Part shown: piece by piece, positions 32,701 to 44,249 of the stretch
Layout of the letters: each line of letters starts with the position of its first letter
Numbering within the stretch: position 1 is the stretch's first letter
From: Pterobdella sp. o SKG-2022
Taxonomy: Eukaryota; Annelida; Clitellata; Hirudinida; Piscicolidae
DNA length: 64,000 bases
Assembly: GCA_964035795.1 (NCBI GenBank)
Contig: OZ038320.1
Coordinates: 17,316,589-17,380,588 of the forward strand
Reading direction: 5' to 3'
Notes under the pieces: generated by a model
The model's input: the letters and a program-made list of their open reading frames with translations, nothing else
Databases searched by the model: none
What the model was told of the DNA's origin: nothing
Position numbers and translations under genes: made by a program

Positions 32701-35700
32701 ACATATTGAAAACAATGATAATATCTTGAACGGTATTGAAGAAAAGCAAAAATGCCACAGAAAAATTGCCACGTTAATAGAGCCAGCTATGGCATTCATG
32801 AAACCGCTATGTTCAAGGCACTTTCCTAATTGGTTAAGGGAACATCACGTGCACACATCCTCAACCAATCAAGTTACTTTGGTTCTTCACCGTACTACCT
32901 TTACGAAATTTCTCATTAAATACAAAGGTGGATAATTATTTTTGTTACTTCAAGATAGATACACACCCTTAAAAACCTTTGTATTAGTGAAAAAATCATT
33001 CTCTTCAATTTGAATTAATTTAAATTATTTTAAATTTAACTTAAATTATTCATTGCATTCAAAATAAGTCGAAGTCAGTTGAAACAAAATTAACTTGCAA
33101 ATGATTTTCTCATTGTGCATTCCATACTTTTGACTTCTGCAGTCGCAGGCTGTCCAGTATTACCCCACCTTTCCACCTTGCATGTCACTCTCGCAACTAA
33201 GGGTCGCATTAAAGCCTTTTGTAACTCAAGGTAGAAATTATCATATTTTCGTTTCAAAAGTAAATTAAAACAGGTGAAATTACAAAAGTTTTATAGTTTT
33301 ATAAAAATAAAATCTGAGATTTTTTGTAGTTCAACCATAATAACTTTGAAACAGTGGCGAAATGTTCTATCTGTTTTGTGACTCTTCTGAATGGAGAGGA
33401 GAAGTGAAGGAGTGTCCCCCCATAGGTATCATCCTTCAACAAACATTTCAGTCTCAACTGCACATAGTATTTCACTTTCAATAATCATTTTCAAACCAGT
33501 TTTTCACAAAAAAATGTCTCATTATTTTAGTTTTTTAGGGTTTTTTAAATAAAAATAAAGTATATTTTTAAATAATTTTTTTCAAACTAGTGTTATAAAA
33601 CTTCAAATATTTTTTAAAGCTGAAACGAAAAATTATATTTATTTAAAATAAAGCGCGTTTAAAAATTTTTACAATTTAGCATAAAAAAATTCAAAAACTT
33701 CTTAATTCATTTTTTTTTATTGAATGGAAAATCAAATAAACTAATAAAACGTGGTTGGAGGGACTAGCATACAAAGAGAATTAGCTGGAGTCGTGCTTGA
33801 GCAGAGAGCAATTCATATTATTTTATTAATATTAAGAGTCAAATAAAAAAATTTATCAATTATTGAAGTGTTTTTTGTTTTTGCGTTTTTTGTTCAAAAT
33901 GACTTGAAAAACTCGCGTTCGACAGACTGCCATGAAGTGAGTATATGTTGGCCTGAACAACATTTACAAGAACAATTTTAGATCTATGAGATTCACAATA
34001 TATTTGAAATTAGTGAATAGTCGATGTTTTGTACCTTTTGGAATTCTTTTGTATGTTGGCTATGATGATTAATGCCTTTAAAGAACTATTCCGTATGATA
34101 AACGCAACTGTGATCAAATAGAAAAATACCACACAAACATTATTAATTCTTAGAGGATGTTTGTCTTGTTATTGTAATGTCTTCAATACATTTCAAAAAG
34201 GAAAAGCTCTGTTTTGGTGACTTCTCTTTCTATTATTATTATTATTCTGAATATTAGCTTTATATTTTCAAAACAGAAAATATTATTTTTCATTTCAAAC
34301 TTTCAAGTTTTGGACATTATATAAAAACATTGTCTATACTTTGAATATTCAACATTCCATAAAAACATTGGACATTTTAAAAATCCGGAAGGAATTTAAA
34401 AAAGTCGAAATAATCTTAAAAGTTTACGAATCATGAAAGACTCATAGGGGATTTGGGAAAGTTTGCAGCTGGGAAGCTGAAGAAATGGAAAATTTCAGTT
34501 CTCATCTGGTGCCAAAAAGATTAAAGATAAGATAATAAAAGAGATGGGCGTAAGCCTAGAAGTAATTAAGCGCTTGGCAGAGCGGAAAAAGTATCAGTTC
34601 GGTAAGTGATTGCTCGATAATGGCTTAGTAAGAAAATTGAGAAAATAAAATATTCAGAAAAAATAAATTCATGAGTAAATAAAAATGAATTCAAATAACT
34701 TGAAAAAGTTAAATTCTTTGATTTGATAAAAAACTAGCAAGACCATCAGGTTTTGTACCTAGTTCCAAAGATTTTAATTAGCCTTGCTTTTCCTTGCTTT
34801 CCTTTTGGTTTATAACAAAATATTTGAAAAATGTATTTGACAGTGTCACACTTGAAAGCTTCGTACTTTTTAAATTAAACTATTTTTTTCCGATGGTTTT
34901 GTATTGAAAAATTTTCTTGAACAATCAGAGTTTATTTTTAAAATTCAAAAATGAAAATAATGTTTGATCATTTAATTAAAAAAAATTATGTAAAATAGTT
35001 TTTCCAAATCGTAATCATTATTCAATGAATAAAAAACTGAGCAGAAAAAAAGTCTTTTTTGGAGACGTACAAAGACGCTCTTGGACTCCCCAACATTGGT
35101 ATCAAATTTATCCTTCAACATTTCATTATCGCTTTAAAGAACAAACCCAAATTAAAAAATTTAATTTTTTTCTAAAAAAATTAATTGAAACTATAAAAGC
35201 CATTATAGTCTTGCCTGAAATAACTGTTGATTCTGTTAGAAACAATTGATTTGCGAAAGAAACTTTTAAATCATTCTTTTCTATTATTATCTCTGCAGGA
35301 CTTTCTTTAGCCATTATAGTAGGTGTTGCTATGGTTACAGTGGTTTACGTCATCATAATCATGGCGTGCATCATACACATCAACAGGTGAAATATTGTCG
35401 AGAGGCGATGGATTAAAATGCTTCAAATTATTATAATTAAATTTTCGTTGATAAATTTTTGAAAAAGGTATTTTTAATTAATTTGATTTTAAATTTTTTA
35501 AGATGGTGTCGTGAAAAAGAAAAATTGAGAATCAACACAAACAAATACATAAGAAACAACACGAGTATTGAAAATAAGAACACTGAAAACTACCCAAGTA
35601 TCAAAGCTCTGAGTAGCACACCAAGCAAAAACAATCAGCAATGTCACGTTGAAACGTGCAGCCTCAAAGGGAACACTTATCCACATTATCCTATGTACAC

Positions 35701-36268
35701 GACTCTAGTTAAACCTGAAATTGCTAACTCTAGTAACACGTTTTACCAATCAACTATCCACCAAACTACATTCAATACTGATATAGTCAACAGTTATTCA
35801 CACAAAAAAGCTCCTAAAATTAAATTCACTAACGGAAACAGTTGCAAAGTGTGCTGCAAAAAAACAAAGAAACGCAGCGGAAGTGTCAGCACAGAGTCAA
35901 AAGAAGTTGACTTGTGTTGTTGTGGTGATAGCTTTCCTGCATGCCATTTGGTCACCAAACCTGAAATTGATGAAAACACTTTCAATACTTTCGTTGAAGA
36001 TTCAGATTCACACAACGTATACAGTGGTGACGAAAATTTCAAAAGCAACAAACAACAGAGCGATGTTTGTTCCTACCTTCTAAGTGACAATAACAAATAT
36101 CTTAACAAAAACACCTTGTTTTTCAATTGTAGCTCTTTCCCAAACAACAATTTTTGTAATGACATGGTAAGTAGCAACCCATCAAACTTTAGCCACCTTC
36201 ACCACGTGACTATCAACAACCAATCAGAAAATTTTCCCGATCTTACGTCTCAGACCACTATGGATTGA
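14781..36268 (+). CDS. Type I membrane receptor: SUEL lectin + CUB-like + sushi + TM + Cys-cluster tail
   Basis: Eight exons: 14781-14844, 17530-17814, 31974-32459, 32577-32927, 33143-33230, 33355-33425, 35299-35386, 35503-36268. All junctions are GT-AG, every phase matches, and the exons total 2199 nt (732 residues plus stop). Residues 1-20 are a signal peptide (MSFHFSHVLCTVLYLG). Residues 24-116 are a SUEL/Gal-lectin domain with FKARCPAGSVV, FGRMKLGRCV, CSGKRMCEMSV and PCPKDFTSYLEAEYEC. Residues about 217-395 are CUB-like (NWGESITITLLDF early, FLIKYK at the end) with a long Asn/Lys/Ser-rich low-complexity insertion. Residues 396-448 give four sushi cysteines and the tryptophan (GCP, AFCN, YLFCD, EWRGEVKEC). 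Residues 450-474 are a hydrophobic helix, followed by Arg/Lys-rich stop transfer (RWCREKEKLR). The 255-residue tail has CC and CCC clusters at 594-596 and 615-618. Expected role: cell-surface glycan binding; ligand unknown. I recall similar SUEL-CUB-sushi proteins in other animals but cannot give a gene name. Confidence 0.88.
17815..31973. other. 14.2 kb second intron of the lectin receptor
   Basis: The intron runs between two exons whose phases match (phase 1). It is AT-rich with many short open stretches on both strands, none protein-like over its whole length. G+C-richer islands occur near 21830-21950, 22500-22700 and 24695-24800; each has short open frames and cryptic splice-like sites. 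A short (AAAT)n run lies near 29455-29475. No nested gene was supported. Confidence 0.6.
34499..34601 (+). other. Candidate cassette exon before the transmembrane exon
   Basis: A TTTCAG acceptor (AG 34497-34498) and a near-perfect GTAAGT donor at 34602 bracket 103 bases in the intron between the sushi and transmembrane exons. Read from its first base it is open throughout, with highly charged predicted residues (SGAKKIKDKIIKEMG...). From the real upstream phase 1, however, it would read VLIWCQKD and stop. Inclusion would therefore end the protein after the sushi domain and give a soluble form. It could also belong to an unrelated nested transcript or be unused. Confidence 0.3.
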
Positions 36269-36340
36269 GGCTATAAATAGAAAAACAAAGGTAGTTGCTA
36301 GTTTTCAATATTTAGGGCTTAAAGTTTTCTGCAAATTATT

Positions 36341-36346
36341 AATAAA
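36341..36346 (+). terminator. Poly(A) signal AATAAA of the lectin receptor gene
   Basis: AATAAA in ATTAATAAACTGG lies about 75 bases after the receptor stop codon, followed by GT- and T-rich sequence. Confidence 0.6.
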
Positions 36347-37272
36347 CTGGCGAGATTAATGTGAGGTTGTTGATGTTACGATTTTAATTTAAGTTCTTTT
36401 TTCGTTACATTGAACATTTTTTTTCATTTGTGTTGTTTTGAAAATTATGAAATTAAATATATATTTTTACGTTTAATTATTTTATATAAGTGAATCTGGA
36501 AGATCAATTTTTCATATGAAACTATTTTTTATCAAATAATTAAAAAAATCTCTTTGAGAGCTACTTTTTTGTCCAATCCCAAATATTTATTAAGACTTGA
36601 ACCCGTTTGATTTTAAACGTTTCTAGAAATCGAACGTTATTTGGTATTCAGCGTTGTATAATCGTAACTGTTCAATAGTTTTTATGCGTAATGAAAACAT
36701 TTTTTGTCAAAATTTTTATGAGGCAGGCTTTTAATCAAAGTCTGCTTGATTGATCTATATACAAATGAATTTATGCAATATGTATTTCAAATTATGGTTT
36801 GGCAGTCAAACAAGATTTTGGTTTAGTTAATTTGCAAAAGTATCACACTGGGTTCGTTATTTTTCATATAATTAATTTTTAATTTATATGTAAATACATA
36901 TAAATATTAATAAGAAGTGGAGGAAATAATTATTAAGATTCGTGGGGAATTGAATTGCCACGCTGCATTTTGTGCATATCAATTTTAGAAAAAAGTCAAA
37001 TTGATAAAATAATGTTCAACTATTATAATTTAAAAATTATTTTTGATATTTTTTGAAGTTTGCTATAAAAACTTTCCGACAAGAATGATATAACTGACAT
37101 AATAAATTGATTTTGATGTTGGTAAAGTAAAAAACCTATTTATCACATAATTTTATTGTTCGAGAAATCTCCAAAATCCTACTCGTGTGAAGATATAAAC
37201 ATAAAAACTTACAGTCTGTGAAATATTGAATTGATAAATATTTGGAACAAAAGTACATTGAGACATGAACCC
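36347..37272. other. Convergent intergenic spacer and CTNNBL1 3' UTR
   Basis: This spacer of about 0.9 kb separates the 3' ends of the receptor (+) and CTNNBL1 (-). It is AT-rich with no coding segment. On the minus strand an AATAAA (plus-strand TTTATT, 37152-37157) lies about 116 bases after the CTNNBL1 stop and is the likely poly(A) signal. Confidence 0.6.
37152..37157 (-). terminator. Poly(A) signal AATAAA of CTNNBL1
   Basis: The minus strand reads CAATAAAATTATG about 116 bases downstream of the CTNNBL1 stop codon. Confidence 0.5.
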
Positions 37273-40200
37273 TTAGAATCGGTCACTCATTTGCATGAGT
37301 TTATCATGAAACAGCTTGGTGCCTGCTTGGTCGCTCTCCATGGCCAATCTGCTTGCGTATCCTTCGGTTTATATTAATCTTCATCATTGAAAAATTTATG
37401 ATTTTGACGATTTTAAAGCTTAGCTTATTCAAGAACTTTAAAAACTAAATATTAACATTAAAACGCCATAAATCTCAGTAAGCGTTCAGTGTTGAATATT
37501 GATAATGCATGGAAAACCTTTAATGACATTCTTGATGGTGGAGATGTCTCCCCCTCTAAGATGCAGCATCTGCACCACTCTTTCTCGCACCTGCGGCGTG
37601 TTCATATCTTTAAATGAACTGAATCAAAATTATCTTCACGAATGAAACAATGGGTTCTATTCATAAATTATTATCAATTGAGAAACGATTACTCATCATC
37701 ATTCATAACTAGGAAACAAATAGAATTTTAATGATTTCTTATTAGCCTTGCGCAATAAATGAGCGTATTTAAGAAAATTTTTTTGATTCAATCTGGCTCA
37801 ATATATTGCAATAGTGTTTAAAGACCCACCGATTCCACCGTCTGAGAACAACACAGGCACACTTCAACGAGTATGTAGTCAACTAATTGTAATGGAATAT
37901 CTACCTCTAACTGTTGAAGTGAATATCATAGAAGCTAAAAACTGATTTGGTGAAAGTACAAAGTTTTCTCAATAAAAACTTACATATAATAAAACAAAAA
38001 AACTGAAAATAAGTTTAAATAAAATTCAATTTTTCAAACTTTTTAAATATAATTTAATTTGGCATAGTTGTGCTTCAAACCATCAAAATCAATTAAATCC
38101 TTTTTATAGCTCGTTTTCCTTTAGCTAGGATTGGGCCTTTTGAAAGCTCTATCTCGAAGTCGGCCTTTCCATTCAGAGCGATCGAAATCAAAATTAAATC
38201 GGATTTTATTGGTATAAATTCTAAGTTGATTTGTTGACTCAAATGGTGGATAAAGTGTCAAACCTGTTGCTGTTCGAACTCAATCTCCAAGTCTTCAGAA
38301 ACCTTCTCCCCCCTCAGCTCCAACTCCTTACGCTCCTTATTGATCCTTCTCGTCACCAGCTGAGATTTCTCCAAATGTTCGAAATGCAGTTCCATTAGCC
38401 TTTCCACCTTACATATATCATAATGGTTAATACTAACAGATTTATCTCATTAGCACTATCTATAATGCATTCAAAAATATTTTAATTTTTTGAAATATAT
38501 GAAGCTTTACGTCACTTAGGTATCATTATCAAGAATGTACTTGAGAGTTTTAATGTTTGATTGAACATAATTGACGATGTAACCGTGGTAACAATAAGCT
38601 TCGTACCTTTGTACAAAACAATCGTAACAAGTGTTCATTACTTTTTGAGTTATTAATATTCGGCTTGAGTTCCAATCAAATTCATGTCAATTATAGAAAA
38701 ATATATATTTTTATGCAAACTCAATTTCATTTTTTTGAATTCCTTTTTATTTAAGAGATTTTACCGAAATTTTTCTAGCTAATAATGATGCAACAATATA
38801 AGATGAATCGAAAATCCATATACTTCAATCTAATTGCAACCTTTTCTCGGTCATTCTCAGTGAATTTGTTAAGCACCCTGGTTTTCTGACTGCCTTCACA
38901 GTTCCTTAAGAGGGAGCCAATAATGGAGAGGATGTACTCTGTCAATTAAGTCAACATAATAAAAAAGCTTTTAATGTTGTCGACTCGACAACATTTTGAT
39001 CAATAGAATCTATATGGATGACGTTATGCTGAATGAAAACATTTCAGAATATGATCTTTTAAAAACATTGAGTATAAAATTTGTTTAAAAAAATTCGAAC
39101 TTTAACATCAAATAGTTTTCAAGATATTTTCACGTAAAATCTTAAATGTCCGACCTTATCATGAAAAATGAGTTACTATGGTTCATATTGATATAGAAAT
39201 TCAAAAATTAAATACAACTATTATAACAGTTATATAAACTAGACGCAAGCAACCTTCAATCATCTTCTTATTAGGTCCCGACTTTTTGTTAGCAGCAGGA
39301 TAGCGCATGAAGTAAGGGAAGATCACTCTTAAACCTAGGATGTCCACAAACTTCAAGCAATTCTCAACTCCGTCACTGCCTTCCATGGCGTAGTACAACA
39401 CCTTTATGGCGCTTGTCTTGCACATTTTTTTCTTTTCACTGTTGGTTTTGATCTTCGTGAAAATGTGCCTTTTTATAAAATTCTCAACCTTAGGTAGATT
39501 TTGAGATTTAAAATTTTTAGCTTATAATAGTTATGTAGGGATTTTACTCATTTCTAACCGTAACATCAAGTTCATCAGTTGCAAACCTTCTCCTTTCAAA
39601 AATCTTCAAAAATCAATTAATTAAAATTAAACTTCTATTAGCAACTTGAATTTTGAAACGTCATAAATTAAAAATTAATAGGTTGAATCTCAATGGCATA
39701 AGAAAGCAAAACCTTATTCGATTGCTAGGCAGAGTGAGGCACGAACATAATGAATTGAAGAGGTTCGACATCATCTCAGCCTCCCTATCTGTGCGAGGGT
39801 CTGTCTTTTTAAACACCTGCATTTCGAATTGTTGGTGTTAGATCGAAACAGTTTTCATTAAAAGTATTACAGAAAATGGATTCATAAAAAATTGTTGTTT
39901 AAATTAGTTGAGAATTCTTTAAAGTGAACGAACAGCAAGTTGGGAGAGCAGTATATCTATGCCATCCAGGTCTCCCACCAGTTGGAGGTTTTCTAACGAT
40001 GATTATAACAGCTTAAATGGTTTAAAGTTGATTTTTCACTAGGCACACTAAAATGAGTATATTTACGAACACTAATTTCTTTAAAATACAAAGTTTTTCG
40101 TTAACATAGTATACTTGAAAATGTTACTTTTTTAACGAAAAGCTTTGTATCTTGATAAAATTTATTAGTGTTCTTAAATATATTCATGGTTTGAAGTTCA

Positions 40201-42987
40201 TTTGATTTGAAGGGTATTATAAAAGAAAGAATAAATCTAAGCATATAAATCTTGAAAATAAATAGAAAAAAATTATTGCATAAAAATGCGACATACCTGT
40301 TTTGTTATAAAGGAGAATAGACAACATTTCACTGTAGTATAATCTGTTCTCATCAAATTGTGCTTTAGTCTGTGTAGTAGAGATTAAAACTTGCAGCAAT
40401 TTAATTATTTATTTCTTTGTAAGCTAGATAATGATACTTTCTATGTCCCAGTAACAGAGATAAGTAGTAATCGGATTACTTACAGTCGTTTTTAAAAAAA
40501 ACAAACCATTTAAATTAGTCAAAATTTTCATTCTACTGTCAGTCTAGCCAACGTGCAAGTTAAAATTATATTATTCAAGCTTGGACAGTTTGAAGTGCTG
40601 TTGTTAACTGGGATCCACCAAGCTAAATGGCAACGATGCCAGAATATCAGTATGTTGATACTTATTATCAAAAGGCACTGTGATCTAAATTATAAGGTAA
40701 AAGCCGCCTGTAACTACTGGCAATAAGTTGGTTGAAGTTTAACGTGATATCAAGTAAAAATAAAAATTCACCAAAAAAACTTATACATTATAAAAATTTT
40801 ACTAGATTTTCAATTTTAAATGTAAAAAATGAGACATATATAGTAAGAAGAGGTTTGAGACCTTGAACTTGTCAAGGATCCATGATATGAAGCCACACCT
40901 GCCTGCATCGAGTGCCACATCTGGCTTCACCTCCAAGATGTTCTCAAGCAGAGACAAACTGTTCTGAATTCCTTCACTCTCTTCTGCTGACTTCTCATCC
41001 AATCGTGACAGGTTTTCCACCAACAACTTGAACAAATCTTTCTCCAACTAAACCACATAAAAATAATTGTATAAATAAACCTGTAGCAAACAAAGTAACA
41101 ACATAAAATAGTAGCCAAAAAACTACCAGAATAGAAATGAATTCTTCAACTTCCTCCTCGTAATCATCAGCTTCATCTGGAGAGGTCATTTCCTGCAACA
41201 AGTTCACCACCTCGATTGACACATCTGTGGTAACAACATACTCATGTTTTTATCATCATTTTAATATAGTCAGCATTTTTTCTTTATCAATCACTAATTT
41301 TAATTTTAATTTTAGATAAAATAAATATTATTTTTTAAAATCTTTTGATAAAATTCAACTAATTTGAATAAATTTTTTTCTATCTTTCATTTTAAAATTT
41401 CTAGGCTACATAATTATTAGACATAATGAAAAAAAACCTTATTGAAAAAAAATTATATCTTTTTAATAAATTTTTATATATAAATTTTTCAATCATTCAT
41501 ATAGTAACAACATTTTAATAATTGAACATTGAGATAATCTTAAACTGGCAGAATGCAAGTTTCATTCACCATTGTTTATATCAAGGGTTTTGAGGGTTTT
41601 TAGAGCACATTACTAAAAATAAAATCTAAACCATCAAAATATAAAGAATCATTATGGCAGCAGCATCCTTTTGTTACTAGAAGTAAAAAACATATAATAA
41701 GAAAAACTTTGAATATAATTTCAGAACACTAGTTAGTTTATTAAGATACGAAGCTTTAAGTACTTGAAAATGTTACGTTGATAACAAAAAGCTTCGTACA
41801 TTAATAAAATAACTAGTTTTGTGAAATTGTATTCCTTTTATTGTGGCTTTTGAAAGAAAAACTTTGTTCCGTAACTATTATAAATTAATAGGATTAATTT
41901 GAAAATTTCACTGAAAATCATACACTTAGCTCTGTTAAAATTGAATTATCTAATATATATTTAACTTCAAAAAGTAGAAATCAATTTTTAGCATGTACCA
42001 GTATTTTCATGGCTAAGAAGTTGTAGTAGTTTAGAAATGGTTTTGCATTGTATGAGAATGTTGTAGTGTTGTGGGACAGTTGAAACAATGTGAAGTGACT
42101 GTATTGATTCATTCAAATCTATTTCAGACTCCATAAACCTGAAGACCAATAATTTTATCCATTATTTCTTCAATAATATTCTATAAAAATATATAATACA
42201 AACTTTGATTAATATAATTAATGATATCTACAGTAATTTTGCTATAATTACTTTTCAGGCAAATCAGGATATTTAACTCTCATTTCTTGATTTTTTTGTA
42301 CCTTTTTCTCAAATGCCACTAATAATTTTCTTACTTTGGATTCTCCCATTTCATCTTCTTTTTCCTACAAAATAAAAATTAAAAAAATAAACCTTCAATT
42401 ATTAAATTTGAGCATAATCAATTAAACTGCTGATTCATAATGATGTTGTTGTTTTTGAAGTATGAGCAGGAATGCAATTACTATTATGCCAGTTTAGATG
42501 GCAAAGTTGAAACAAAAACGCATTCTTAAACATGATATTCAATTTTGAAGATGTTTACAATATTTTTTTTACTTAGTTCAGCATTACTATTATAGGAATA
42601 TATTCATTGCATAAACCTCAACTGGATCATCTTCAAGAACTTTGGCTAGAAGTTCCTTGTCTTCTTGGAACACTGATTTTTTATCCGAAAAATCATTATT
42701 AGATGAAGATGGTGTTGGAAGTTCCAATGGCAATGGATTAACCAATTGGGCTTTTTTTGCTATTGGTTTTATATTGCCATCTACCAGCCTTCTTTTTCTT
42801 TTCGTTGATACTTGGACTTCTTCTTCTACATCTACCTCAGCATTTCCAGAAGGCTTGTTTGGCTTTAAACAAATATTTTAAAATTTTAGTTTTCATTTTA
42901 TATATTCATTGAGTTATTTCTACTTTGGTTTGAAAAAATTGTTAAAAAATGTAAAACCTGAAATGCAAGAAGTTCAGAGACATCCAT
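37273..42987 (-). CDS. CTNNBL1: Beta-catenin-like protein 1 (CTNNBL1), spliceosome-associated ARM-repeat protein
   Basis: Nuclear armadillo-like protein that associates with the PRP19-CDC5L splicing complex. Exons on the minus strand: 42987-42958, 42862-42617, 42364-42252, 42138-41999, 41224-41127, 41047-40862, 40369-40297, 39992-39934, 39816-39713, 39603-39565, 39438-39254, 38938-38841, 38407-38264, 37910-37853, 37607-37518, 37361-37273 (TAA). They sum to 1752 nt, 583 residues; the human protein is about 563. The start MDVSELLAFQ matches the human MDVGELLSYQ type. A basic NLS-like STKRKRRL is in exon 2. Family blocks include FMESEIDLNESIQSLH, VSIEVVNLLQEMT, LVENLSRLDE, GDLDGIDILLSQLA, MMSNLFNSLCSCL, RFLKGEGLQLMN, KFVDILGLRVIFPYFM, SLLRNCEG, LNKFTENDREK, RLMELHFEHL and NTPQVRERVVQML. 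The exon 10/11 junction is uncertain: the chosen donor (after TTGAT at 39565) drops codons MLR that look conserved. The 3' region is convergent with the receptor gene. Confidence 0.95.
40053..40187. mobile_element. Foldback MITE, copy B (CTNNBL1 intron 7)
   Basis: A 135 bp imperfect palindrome whose arms are about 50 bases long. The left arm begins ATGAGTATATTTACGAACAC and the right arm ends with its near-complement (GTGTTCTTAAATATATTCAT). The centre holds ACTTGAAAATGTTAC, shared with copy C. It has no coding capacity. The long terminal inverted arms and intronic position are typical of non-autonomous foldback or MITE elements. Confidence 0.75.
41712..41833. mobile_element. Foldback MITE, copy C (CTNNBL1 intron 4)
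   Basis: A 122 bp imperfect palindrome. The left arm AATATAATTTCAGAACACTA pairs with the right arm TAGTTTTGTGAAATTGTATT. The inner arms carry TACGAAGCTTT and AAAAAGCTTCGTA around a centre TACTTGAAAATGTTAC. The centre and inner arms match copy B, so they are one family. Confidence 0.75.
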
Positions 42988-43389
42988 TTTCTAACAATTC
43001 AACAATTATTATCTTATATTTTTACCGACTCAAAAAAAATCTTTGAGAAAAGTTAACTAAACCTAAACATGCTGGTAAAAGTAATTGTGAAACTATCGAA
43101 AAATTCTAAATTAAATTTTGTTTTCTACTATAATTAAATTGAATTTAAAAAATAAACTATTTTTCAAAGCTTTCTAAATTTTTCAAAAGTTGCAACTCAA
43201 ATAATCACTCGATGTATCAACAAAATATTTGAAAATTTAAATTCAGAATAAACTACTTAAAGAAAAAGCTTGATTTCAAATTTTGTTTTTTAAAGTCTAC
43301 TAAAAAACTTCGTTTTTTAAAGTTTTCAATTTGAAAAATTATTTTTACAAAAAACCTTAAAAACACAGTTTGAAATGGGAAATAGTTTT
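42988..43389. other. CTNNBL1 upstream region
   Basis: AT-rich sequence of about 400 bases between the CTNNBL1 start codon and the retroelement debris. It should contain the CTNNBL1 promoter, but no clear TATA or initiator motif could be picked out. Confidence 0.4.
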
Positions 43390-43439
43390 CTACTTACATA
43401 GATAACTCTATCGAGTCAGGATTCAGCACAAAATCTGCG

Positions 43440-43830
43440 GAAATATTAAAAAGCCGCAAATATCAGGGCTTGGTGGGCAACTTCCATTTTCAACCCGTTG
43501 CATATGAGACAACGGGTTGCTGCGGACCTTCAACCAGTAGTTTTGTTGAGGAGTTAGGTAGAAAAGTTATCGAGGCGTCAGGAGACCCTTTGGAGGCAGT
43601 ATGGTTGCGCCAAAAAATTTCCCTTGCAATTGCCCGTGGCAATGCTACCAGCATTCTTTCCTGTTTCCGTTCTCCTTCCTCTTTCTCTTGAGTGCAGTTT
43701 TTTTTTTTTTCTTTTTTTTATATCTCAATTTTCACCTTCACCAATGATGTATCATGCGGTATTTATAAAGCACTTTTCCTTGTATAAAAAAAAATAAAAA
43801 TAAAAAATTAAATAAATTATTATTCTACTT
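43440..43830 (+). mobile_element. 5'-truncated retroelement tail with A-rich 3' end
   Basis: An open frame at 43470-43691 reads QPVAYETTGCCGPSTSSFVE, then a GDPLEAVWLRQKISLAIARG segment and GNATSILSCF. I recall this conserved C-terminal block from retroelement-derived ORFs annotated in many invertebrate genomes. It is followed by a T-rich stretch, a TATAAAGCAC motif and an A-rich tail (about 43785-43825), as expected of a plus-strand insertion truncated at its 5' end. The same frame has a stop just upstream, so no intact protein is made. Confidence 0.55.
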
Positions 43831-43851
43831 GACGTAAAATAGCCGGAAATC

Positions 43852-44005
43852 AATATAATAGAAACAAACACTAAGGTTTATTAAGAAACTTAATACAGAA
43901 GCTTTTCGTAAGAGTACCTTACATTATCTAGTGATAATGTAAGATAAGCTTCAGCTTCGTGTATTAAGTTTTTCAATAAACCTTAGTGTTTGTTTCTATT
44001 ATATT
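43852..44005. mobile_element. Foldback MITE, copy A
   Basis: A 154 bp palindrome, the best preserved of the three. The outer arms AATATAATAGAAACAAACAC and GTGTTTGTTTCTATTATATT are perfect complements; the arms continue inward with only a couple of mismatches for about 45 bases. The centre is a perfect hairpin (CTTACATTATC-TAGT-GATAATGTAAG). The inner arms carry GAAGC/GCTTC like copies B and C. It has no open frame. Confidence 0.85.
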
Positions 44006-44249
44006 CTACTTGAATACATAATGATATATTCAAGCATTTTTCATCATTGAGATTGACTTAAATATTCCTTGATTTTGCAGCCGGTCTGTGCATTCTGAAG
44101 TCCCTCTCGAACTTCTTTTTTAGGTCTTAAATAACCAAAACCCCAACTTCATCGAAAAACCCCAGATTCGTTATCGTTTGTTGTTTACAATTTTCAGAGT
44201 TGGTTGCGTAACTTTGTCTTTTATCCATAGTAGCTTGGCAGTTTCTCTT

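Noticed and set aside
35025..35249. 74-codon open frame as the missing sushi exon
   Set aside because: It lacks the sushi cysteines, and the segment at 33355-33425 supplies them with exact phase.
42642..42881. Plus-strand open frame at 42642-42881
   Set aside because: It is antisense to CTNNBL1 exon 2, whose minus-strand reading matches the family.
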